Source: DASRDE01 sp035652755
Lineage (GTDB): Bacteria; Vulcanimicrobiota; Vulcanimicrobiia; Vulcanimicrobiales; Vulcanimicrobiaceae
DNA: 5,856 nucleotides
NCBI GenBank assembly: GCA_035652755.1
Contig: DASRDE010000299.1
Coordinates: 1-5,856 of the forward strand
Direction of reading: 5' to 3'
A program made the position numbers and the translations under genes. Positions 1-5,215 of this stretch are shown here, one piece after another. The notes below the pieces were generated by a model that made no database searches, had not been told where the DNA came from, and worked only from the letters and a program-made list of their open reading frames with translations. Position 1 is the stretch's first letter. Every line of letters begins with the position of its first letter.

Positions 1-1
1 C

Positions 2-442
2 GTTCCCTACAACGGCGATCCGCAGGCGATCCGCTTTGCTCCGGGGATGCGCGAGTTGCTGCAGCGCCTTCGCCGCGCCGGTGTGGCAACGAGCGTCGTT
101 TCCAATCAAAGCGGCGTCGCGCGCGGTTTGCTGACGATCGAACAGGTGGAAGCGGTCAACCGCCGCATCGACGAAGAGCTCGGTCCGTTCGACGCCTGGC
201 TCTACTGCCCGCACGGGCCGGACGACGGCTGCGCGTGCCGCAAGCCGCTGCCGAAAATGATCCTCGACGCGGCAAACGCGATGCACGTGGACGTGGGCGA
301 GTGCGTCGTCATCGGAGACAAGGAGAGCGACGAAGAAGCCGCTTTCCGAGCGGGCGCGCGCAGCGTGCTGGTCGCCGATCCCTACGGCGCCATCGACGCT
401 ATCGAGAAGCTGCTGTCCAGTACGCCAGATCCGGCGAGATAG
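2..442 (+). CDS. HAD-IIIA family phosphatase, GmhB / histidinol-phosphatase-like (5' partial)
   Basis: Probably a phosphatase of the D-glycero-D-manno-heptose 1,7-bisphosphate phosphatase (GmhB) / histidinol-phosphatase group, acting in the cytosol on a small sugar or amino-alcohol phosphate. The reading frame is open from the left edge, and family-like sequence (VPYNGDP...RFAPG) precedes the ATG at 47, so that ATG is internal and the gene starts outside the window. In the 146 visible residues: HAD motif II is VSNQSG (about 33-38), with the RGLLT segment after it. A zinc-loop pattern C-x-H-x5-C-x-C is at C69, H71, C77 and C79. The motif III lysine is in CRKP (K81). Motif IV is GDKESD (D106, D110). 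The N-terminal DxD nucleophile motif is off the edge. The TAG stop lies inside the convergent lytic transglycosylase gene. Family assignment is secure; the substrate is not. Confidence 0.9.
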   Translation, partial: VPYNGDPQAIRFAPGMRELLQRLRRAGVATSVVSNQSGVARGLLTIEQVEAVNRRIDEELGPFDAWLYCPHGPDDGCACRKPLPKMILDAANAMHVDVGECVVIGDKESDEEAAFRAGARSVLVADPYGAIDAIEKLLSSTPDPAR

Positions 443-1055
443 CGCCGGCTGCGACGGCGGTGCGCACGGGCTGCTCGCGCAGCTTGGGGATATGCACCGA
501 CAAACGGACGCGATGCCACGCGCTCATGACTTTTACGACGTAATGCTGCGTCTCGGCAAACGGAGGAATCCCGCCGAACTCGGCTACCGCTCTGGGCCCG
601 GCATTATAGGCCGCGAACGTGAGCGCGTACCGGTTGGGTTTGCCGCGATACTTGCTGAGCAAACCGTAGAGATAGTGCGCGGCTCCCTGTAAGTTCTGGT
701 ACGGATCCGACGGATCGACGTGGAGCGTCGCGGCCGTGCCGGGCATCAGCTGACCCAAGCCGATCGCTCCCGCCCACGAGCGTGCGTGCGTGTGCCAAGC
801 GGACTCGACGGAAACGAGCGCAACGAGCATATTCGCATCGAGTTTCCAGCGGTTCGCGTTGACCAAGAGGTGCTTGGCGAATTCGCGGCTCTGCCAAACC
901 GGCATCTGCGGGTTGATCTTGCGCAGGACTCCGGCATACGCGCGAACCGCCGGCGCGCTGGTTGCGATCGACGGCGAAGGTGCGGCGGCGTGGGCAAAAA
1001 CGGGAATCAAGGCGATTCCAAGTCCCGCTAGCAGCGGGGCAACGAAACGGCGCAT
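399..1055 (-). CDS. Secreted lytic transglycosylase, SLT (Slt70/MltE-like) domain
   Basis: Cleaves the MurNAc-GlcNAc bond of peptidoglycan outside the cytoplasmic membrane, forming 1,6-anhydro-MurNAc ends. From the ATG at 1055 the product is 218 residues. It has a signal peptide (MRR, hydrophobic 4-20, probable cleavage after AHA at about 23), a short Ala/Ser/Pro-rich stretch, then one SLT domain at about 60-185. The catalytic glutamate is E84 in VSVESAW. The other family motifs are GLGQLMPGTA (99-108) and AAYNAGP (148-154). A C-terminal tail of about 35 residues follows. The same frame extends upstream to a TTG at 1106 (17 more residues), but the signal peptide fits the ATG best, although no good Shine-Dalgarno is seen before it. 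There is no LysM or other wall-binding domain. Its 3' end overlaps the convergent HAD gene by 44 bp. The exact family subclass is not resolved. Confidence 0.92.
   Translation of the reverse strand: MRRFVAPLLAGLGIALIPVFAHAAAPSPSIATSAPAVRAYAGVLRKINPQMPVWQSREFAKHLLVNANRWKLDANMLVALVSVESAWHTHARSWAGAIGLGQLMPGTAATLHVDPSDPYQNLQGAAHYLYGLLSKYRGKPNRYALTFAAYNAGPRAVAEFGGIPPFAETQHYVVKVMSAWHRVRLSVHIPKLREQPVRTAVAAGAISPDLAYWTAASR
431..448. other. Perfect GC-rich inverted repeat at the HAD stop codon
   Basis: CCGGCG (431-436) pairs perfectly with CGCCGG (443-448) around a 6-nt loop AGATAG that contains the TAG stop of the HAD gene. No T-run follows on either strand, so it is not a standard intrinsic terminator. 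It sits in the region where two convergent genes overlap and may slow or end transcription. Chance is also plausible at this GC content. Confidence 0.25.
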
Positions 1056-1104
1056 CGGCGATGGGTACGGGACGGGCGGGAAGGGTCCTTGTGAGTAACG
1101 TCGC

Positions 1105-1110
1105 AAGGCG
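1105..1110 (+). promoter_or_regulatory. Shine-Dalgarno-like AAGGCG before the small ORF
   Basis: AAGGCG ends 6 nt before the GTG at 1117. It is a moderate ribosome-binding match with normal spacing and the main local support for translation of the 51-residue ORF. The frame has a TAA at 1096-1098 and no other start between that stop and this GTG. Confidence 0.4.
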
Positions 1111-1116
1111 CTCCGC

Positions 1117-1272
1117 GTGAGCCGCTACTCCGGGCTATCTCCTCGTGCGCGGCGCGCATGGGGCATCGGACTTATCGCATTCTTCATACTTCTGTGCGGC
1201 TCGATTGCTTTCGCGCAATGGTGGGCGTACCACGTGACGCTCCCGGCATATGAAGCTCACCGGCACCGCTAA
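1117..1272 (+). CDS. Small single-pass membrane protein (51 aa), hypothetical
   Basis: A short frame from GTG (1117) to TAA (1270-1272). I do not recognise a family. The predicted protein has a basic N-terminus (R4, R10, R12, R13), then one strongly hydrophobic segment at about 15-33 (WGIGLIAFFILLCGSIAFA), then an aromatic and polar tail (QWWAYH...) ending in HRHR. This fits a one-span inner-membrane protein or an uncleaved signal anchor. It has an AAGGCG ribosome site 6 nt upstream and overlaps the start of the DUF190 gene by 23 nt. The DUF190 ATG has no visible Shine-Dalgarno, so translation of this ORF could be coupled to it. Codon third positions are about two-thirds G/C. The alternative is a chance open frame in the leader of the DUF190-fluC operon. 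Function unknown. Confidence 0.5.
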   Translation: MSRYSGLSPRARRAWGIGLIAFFILLCGSIAFAQWWAYHVTLPAYEAHRHR

Positions 1273-1600
1273 GCTCCTGCGGATCTTCCTGGGTGAGAGC
1301 GATCGCAAAGGCGCCGCTCCGTTGTACGTCGCGATCGTCGAAGCCGCGCGCCGCGCCGGCCTTTCCGGAGCGACGGTGCTCAAGGGGATCGAGGGGTACG
1401 GCGGCCACTCGGTCGTTCACGCGGCGCGCGTCTTCGATCTCTCGACCGATCTGCCGATCGTCGTCGAGATCGTCGACAGCGAGGAGAAGATCCGGGACTT
1501 CATTCCGGCGATCGACGCGATGATTGCAGACGGCCTGATCACGCTGGAAACGGTCGAAGTGATTCAGTACAAGAGCGGCACGGCAAAGGATTCGCCGTGA
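1250..1600 (+). CDS. DUF190 family PII-like protein
   Basis: A 116-residue cytosolic protein of the DUF190 family (PII-like ferredoxin fold, trimeric in known structures), with no established biochemical role. Family-typical segments are MKLTGTAKLLRIFLGESDR (1-19), PLYVAIVEAARRAGLSGATVLKGIEGYG (about 24-51) and the DLPIVVEIVDSEEKI segment (about 68-82). The length is normal for the family and it is intact. The ATG at 1250 gives the conserved MKLxGxxKLLRIF start. No Shine-Dalgarno is evident before it and the start lies inside the upstream small ORF, so translational coupling is likely. The stop overlaps the fluC start by 4 nt (GTGA). DUF190 genes are often found beside crcB/fluC, so a role as partner or regulator of fluoride export is a reasonable inference but is not proven. 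Confidence 0.93.
   Translation: MKLTGTAKLLRIFLGESDRKGAAPLYVAIVEAARRAGLSGATVLKGIEGYGGHSVVHAARVFDLSTDLPIVVEIVDSEEKIRDFIPAIDAMIADGLITLETVEVIQYKSGTAKDSP
1585..1590 (+). promoter_or_regulatory. Ribosome binding site deciding the fluC GTG start
   Basis: AAAGGA ends 6 nt before the GTG at 1597. It lies within the last codons of the DUF190 gene and fixes the GTG start, which overlaps the DUF190 TGA as GTGA. Confidence 0.6.
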
Positions 1601-1992
1601 ACTCCTGGCAAGCGGCGCTGGCGGTCGCCGCGGGCGGAGGCGCCGGCTCGCTGCTGCGCTACGGCGTCACCATTGCAGTTGCGCAACGGCTCGGACCCGG
1701 CTTTCCGTGGTGGACGTTGGCGATCAACGTGACGGGAAGCTTCGCCATCGGCGTCGTTGCCGAAATGACGCAATCGCGCGCGCTGTGGGCGTCGCCGGTC
1801 CTGCGCACGTTCTTGATGGCGGGCGTATTGGGCGGATACACGACGTTCTCGACGTTTTCGCTCGATGCGCTCACGCTCGCCGGCGATCGTGCCGCATTGT
1901 TGGCAGTTGCGTACGTGGCCGCGAGCGTCGGTTTCGGCATCGCGGCGGCATTCGCGGGCATTGCCCTTGCGCGCGCGCTTTCACTACCTTAA
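1597..1992 (+). CDS. fluC: Fluoride ion channel FluC (CrcB)
   Basis: A small inner-membrane protein that forms dual-topology homodimers and lets F- leave the cell, giving fluoride resistance. The 131 residues hold four hydrophobic segments (about 5-30, 38-58, 68-92, 98-125). Family motifs are GGGAGSLLRY (13-22, with R21), TLAINVTGSFAIG (40-52, with the TM2 Asn N44) and GVLGGYTTFSTFS (76-88). The last includes the TM3 break that forms the central Na+ site (G79, T82) and the F-box phenylalanines F84 and F87. Nothing essential is missing. It starts at GTG, overlapping the DUF190 stop by 4 nt, with AAAGGA 6 nt upstream. A single gene encodes the channel here, so a homodimer is expected rather than a paired heterodimer. 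No fluoride riboswitch was recognised upstream. Confidence 0.95.
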   Translation: MNSWQAALAVAAGGGAGSLLRYGVTIAVAQRLGPGFPWWTLAINVTGSFAIGVVAEMTQSRALWASPVLRTFLMAGVLGGYTTFSTFSLDALTLAGDRAALLAVAYVAASVGFGIAAAFAGIALARALSLP

Positions 1993-1995
1993 AAT
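1967..1995 (+). promoter_or_regulatory. Candidate sigma70-type promoter for the Asp-box protein gene
   Basis: TTGCGC (1967-1972) and TAAAAT (1990-1995) are separated by exactly 17 bp. The -10 matches TATAAT at 5 of 6 positions and the -35 only at TTG. Transcription would begin near 2002, almost at the ATG at 2004, so the message would be leaderless or nearly so. That would agree with the lack of a Shine-Dalgarno before this gene. It overlaps the 3' end of fluC. This is inference from sequence only. Confidence 0.3.
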
Positions 1996-2003
1996 ACGGG
2001 CCA

Positions 2004-5000
2004 ATGTACCGATCGATTTTGCTGGGCGCGATACTTTCGATATCATGCGCTCTTCCCGCGCTGTCTCAAAGCACTCCGTCACCCAAGCCCAGCAGTGCGC
2101 CGAACGGTTCGGCCGCTCCGCAAGGGACGGCGGCGCCGCGCGAGCACGAAGCCAAACCTGCAAATCCCACGCCGACGCCGACGGCGTCTCCCACCCCCGG
2201 CCCGCCGTGGTCGGGAATGCACTGGCGCGAAATCGGTCCGGCGCTGCCGGGCGGACGCGTAACGTCGGTCGCGGGTTCGGCGACGGACGTGCAACTGTAT
2301 TATCTGGGCTCGGCGGGCGGCGGCGTCTGGAAATCGCACGACGGCGGAGAGACGTGGGAACCGGTCTTTGAAAAGCAGGCCGTTTCGGCGATCGGCGCGG
2401 TGACGATCGATCCGACGAACAACGACGTCGTCTGGGTAGGAACGGGAGAATCCAATCCGCGCAACGACGTCAGCTACGGCGACGGCGTCTACAAGTCCAC
2501 CGACGGCGGAAAGACGTGGAAGAATGTGGGACTGCGCGGCACGCGGCACATCTCGCGCATTCTAATCGATCCGCAGCATCCGTCGCACGTTATCGTCGGT
2601 GCGCTCGGCGACGTCTTCGGGCCGTCGCAGGACCGCGGAGTCTTCGTCACCGACGACGGCGGTAAAACCTGGCGAAAAACGCTGTTCGTGAGCGATCAAA
2701 GCGGTGCGTCGGATCTCGCCATGGACGGACAGGCGCCCAACGTCGTGTATGCGGGCATCTGGCACTTCTTGCGCCGCCCTTGGACGTTTACCAGCGGCGG
2801 GAGCGACGACGGTCTCTATAAGTCGACCGACGGCGGCAACACGTGGACGCGTCTGACGGATCACGGATTGCCGAACGGTACGACCGGCCGCATCGGCCTA
2901 GCGACGGCACCGAGCGATTCCAAGCGCGTGTACGCGCTGATCGAATCGAAAGACGGCATTCTGTGGCGCTCGCAAGACGGCGGGACGAACTGGACGATGG
3001 TGAGCAACAACACGCTCGTGGATCAGCGCCCGTTCTACTTTTCGCATATCGCGGTCGATCCCAAGAACCCCGACAAGATCTACGGCATCTCGGAAGCCCT
3101 TTCGGTCTCCACCGACGGCGGCAAGAAGTTCACCGAAATTGCCAAGGACGTGCACGTCGACTACCACGCGATGTGGATCGCTCCGAACGATCCGAACCGG
3201 ATGATCGTGGGCGAGGACGGCGGAATCGCGCGCACAGTCGACGGAGGCGACCACTGGTTTTTCGATCGTAATATTCCGATCGGCCAAGTGTATCGCGTGG
3301 CCGCCTCGGTCGAGAATCCGTATTGGGTCTGCGGGGGCTGGCAGGACAACAACGGCTGGTGCGGACCGAACAACTCGCTGGATCCGTCGGGCCTGCTCAA
3401 CAAATACTGGGTTGCGGCGGCCGGCGGCGACGGCGAATGGGTCGTGCCCGATCCGGTGGATCCGAATTGGATCTGGGGCGATTCGGAGAACGGCTCGATC
3501 GGTGTCTACAACAAGGTGACTAAAGACGGCATCGGAGGCATGCCGTATCTTCAGACAGGGCTCGAACAGTACAACCTGTCGCTTTCGAAATACCGGTATA
3601 ATTGGGAATCGCCGATCGCATTTGCGCCGTGGAACGGCCGCATCGGCTGGCTGGGTGCGAACGTCGTGTTCCAAACAACCGATCGCGGCATTCATTGGAC
3701 GCCGATCAGCCCCGACCTGACGCTCAACGACAAAACGCACCAGCAGCCGTCGGGCGGCCCGCTCGTGCACGACGTTTCCGGCGCGGAGTACTCCGATACG
3801 ATCTTGGATATCGAAGGTTCCACGCGTCATAAGGGCGAGATTTGGGTCGGAACCGACGACGGCTTGGTGCAACTCACGCTCGACGGCGGAAAACACTGGA
3901 AGAACGTGACGCCGCACGGCGTTCCGGCGTACGGGCGAGTCGAAACGATCGCGCCGTCCACGCTGCGCGACGGCACCGCTTATGCCGTGTTCGACCGCCA
4001 CTTCATGGGCGATTACCGCCCGTATCTCTTTGCCACGCACGACTTCGGCGCGCATTGGGATTCGATCGCCGGCGATTTGCCCGCCGACCAGTACGCGCGC
4101 GCGATTCGTCCCGACATTCGAAACGCAAGCATCCTCTACGCGGGCACCGAGAACGGAATGTGGATCTCATTCGACGGCGGACGCAAATGGAACGATTTCC
4201 GCAACAATATTCCGGCGGTTTCGATCCACGACATTCGCTTTCAGCCGCAATGGGACGATCTGCTCATCGCCACGCATGGCCGCGCGCTCTACATCATGGA
4301 CGACATGCGTCTGATCCAGCAGTTGCCCGCGGCCATTGCGTCCGGCTATGCCTTCGTCGGTCCGCGAACGGCTTACGAATACAACCAGCACTCGGACGAC
4401 GAGGGCACGTACACCGATTACTCCGGGCAGAATCCCCCCAGCGGCGCCGCGCTGTTCTTCTATCAGCGAACGCCCTCGAAGACCCCGCCGAAAATAGAGA
4501 TCCTCGACGCCGCCGGCCACGTCATCCGGACGCTCTCGGGTACGCACAAGGTCGGCGGTAAACAGGAGCCGGTCGTCGCCAATAAAGCCGGCATCAATCG
4601 CTTCGTTTGGGACTTCGCAACCGACGGCCCCGTGAAGTGGCTTGGCGCGGCCAAGGAATCATACCAGGGACCGAGCCGTGGTCCGACCGTGCCTCCGGGA
4701 CGCTACGCGGCGCGTATGACGCTGGGCGGCAAGACGTACACGCAGCCGTTTTCGGTCAAAGCCGATCCGCGGACCGTCCTCACGCAGGCGCAGTTGGAAG
4801 AGTCGTTCGCGTTCTCGAAGCTCTGGATGCACCGTTTCTCGGTCATCGACGAGATGCTCAACGCGCTCGACGCGGCCAACAAGCAGTTGCAGGCGGTCAA
4901 GCCGCCGGCAATGGCAGCGGCCGTACGCGCGGCGCAAACCGAACGGACGCGCCTGTTCAACGAGCTGACGGCAAACTATCAGAATGACGAAGACTCGATT

Positions 5001-5204
5001 CAGCGGCCGGGGTTCCTGCGTGAAGACGTGCAGGGGCTGCAGTTCCAATCCGGCAGCATTCTGGCCCCGCCGGTGCTGGAGTTTGCAAAGCGGATAGAGT
5101 CCGCATATCGCAAGGCGGTTGCCGAATACAATGCGTTTGCCGCGACGATGCCGCCGATCTCGGCAGCGCTGCACGAGAAACCGCCCGCGCGCGTCCAACC
5201 GTAG
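2004..5204 (+). CDS. Exported multi-Asp-box beta-propeller protein (sortilin/VPS10-like, BNR repeats)
   Basis: A large 1066-residue secreted or periplasmic protein of the WD40/YVTN/BNR-like family, often named glycosyl hydrolase or VPS10 domain protein, with no proven activity. The ATG at 2004 gives a signal peptide (MYR, hydrophobic 5-20, probable cleavage after ALS at about 21). A Pro/Ser/Thr/Ala-rich linker follows at about 22-68. From about 72 to 765 it is beta-propeller with 11 Asp-box motifs ([ST]xDxGxxW/F) beginning at residues 111, 165, 216, 274, 323, 369, 411, 558, 625, 678 and 722. The only mature cysteines, C443 and C453, lie in CGGWQDNNGWCGP and probably form a disulfide. Residues about 828-920 resemble a FlgD/Ig-like beta domain (KIEILDAAGHVIRTL...NRFVWDF...PPGRYAARM). 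About 925-1045 is a helical tail. The length is usual for the family. The frame stays open upstream into fluC, but the signal peptide fixes this start. It follows fluC by 11 bp with no clear Shine-Dalgarno. No sialidase or other catalytic set was identified. Confidence 0.92.
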   Translation: MYRSILLGAILSISCALPALSQSTPSPKPSSAPNGSAAPQGTAAPREHEAKPANPTPTPTASPTPGPPWSGMHWREIGPALPGGRVTSVAGSATDVQLYYLGSAGGGVWKSHDGGETWEPVFEKQAVSAIGAVTIDPTNNDVVWVGTGESNPRNDVSYGDGVYKSTDGGKTWKNVGLRGTRHISRILIDPQHPSHVIVGALGDVFGPSQDRGVFVTDDGGKTWRKTLFVSDQSGASDLAMDGQAPNVVYAGIWHFLRRPWTFTSGGSDDGLYKSTDGGNTWTRLTDHGLPNGTTGRIGLATAPSDSKRVYALIESKDGILWRSQDGGTNWTMVSNNTLVDQRPFYFSHIAVDPKNPDKIYGISEALSVSTDGGKKFTEIAKDVHVDYHAMWIAPNDPNRMIVGEDGGIARTVDGGDHWFFDRNIPIGQVYRVAASVENPYWVCGGWQDNNGWCGPNNSLDPSGLLNKYWVAAAGGDGEWVVPDPVDPNWIWGDSENGSIGVYNKVTKDGIGGMPYLQTGLEQYNLSLSKYRYNWESPIAFAPWNGRIGWLGANVVFQTTDRGIHWTPISPDLTLNDKTHQQPSGGPLVHDVSGAEYSDTILDIEGSTRHKGEIWVGTDDGLVQLTLDGGKHWKNVTPHGVPAYGRVETIAPSTLRDGTAYAVFDRHFMGDYRPYLFATHDFGAHWDSIAGDLPADQYARAIRPDIRNASILYAGTENGMWISFDGGRKWNDFRNNIPAVSIHDIRFQPQWDDLLIATHGRALYIMDDMRLIQQLPAAIASGYAFVGPRTAYEYNQHSDDEGTYTDYSGQNPPSGAALFFYQRTPSKTPPKIEILDAAGHVIRTLSGTHKVGGKQEPVVANKAGINRFVWDFATDGPVKWLGAAKESYQGPSRGPTVPPGRYAARMTLGGKTYTQPFSVKADPRTVLTQAQLEESFAFSKLWMHRFSVIDEMLNALDAANKQLQAVKPPAMAAAVRAAQTERTRLFNELTANYQNDEDSIQRPGFLREDVQGLQFQSGSILAPPVLEFAKRIESAYRKAVAEYNAFAATMPPISAALHEKPPARVQP
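2334..4190 (+). repeat. Eleven Asp-box repeats coding for propeller blades
   Basis: The Asp-box codon blocks lie at 2334-2357, 2496-2519, 2649-2672, 2823-2846, 2970-2993, 3108-3131, 3234-3257, 3675-3698, 3876-3899, 4035-4058 and 4167-4190. The core (tc[cg]accgacggcgg and variants) is partly conserved at DNA level, mainly in the second, fourth and sixth copies. Residue spacing is 42-58 within the first seven copies and 44-67 within the last four, with a gap of 147 residues between the groups. This suggests two propeller sections rather than one continuous ring. Confidence 0.8.
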
Positions 5205-5207
5205 GAG
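5203..5207 (+). promoter_or_regulatory. Shine-Dalgarno AGGAG overlapping the propeller gene stop
   Basis: AGGAG overlaps the TAG stop of the upstream gene (TAGGAG) and ends 8 nt before a CTG at 5216 in the MFS frame. It is the strongest ribosome-binding match in the window and is well placed for re-initiation after the upstream stop. An AGCG/CGCT inverted repeat (5206-5217, 4-nt loop) could partly cover it and the CTG. Confidence 0.5.
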
Positions 5208-5215
5208 CGCGGGCG

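Noticed and set aside
470..483. GCTGC-TCGC-GCAGC hairpin as a terminator for the HAD gene
   Set aside because: The stem is short, no T-run follows, and it lies within the lytic transglycosylase coding sequence. Chance is likely at this GC content.
1056..1116. GGCGATGG at 1057-1064 looks like the opening of a fluoride (crcB) riboswitch upstream of DUF190-fluC
   Set aside because: The rest of the motif is absent: no matching 3' strand for the first stem, no pairing GCCC segment, and no GCTGATG-type block in the next 60 nt.
1707..2003. Upstream extension of the propeller frame to an ATG inside fluC
   Set aside because: The extra 99 residues are Arg-rich out-of-frame fluC sequence. The ATG at 2004 gives a proper signal peptide directly after the fluC stop.
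2031..2051. Possible lipoprotein lipobox (LSISC, C15) in the propeller protein
   Set aside because: The residue at -3 is Ser, not Leu/Val/Ile, and a better signal peptidase I site (ALPALS) follows, so a lipoprotein is unlikely.
2898..4055. Long antisense open frame of 385 codons within the propeller gene
   Set aside because: It is fully antisense to a well-supported gene. Its Arg/His/Val/Asp-rich composition is what the complement of GC-rich Asp-box coding DNA gives, and no domain or ribosome site is visible.
3842..4561. Open + strand frame of 239 codons inside the propeller gene
   Set aside because: Arg/His-rich out-of-frame translation of the supported gene, with no recognisable domain.
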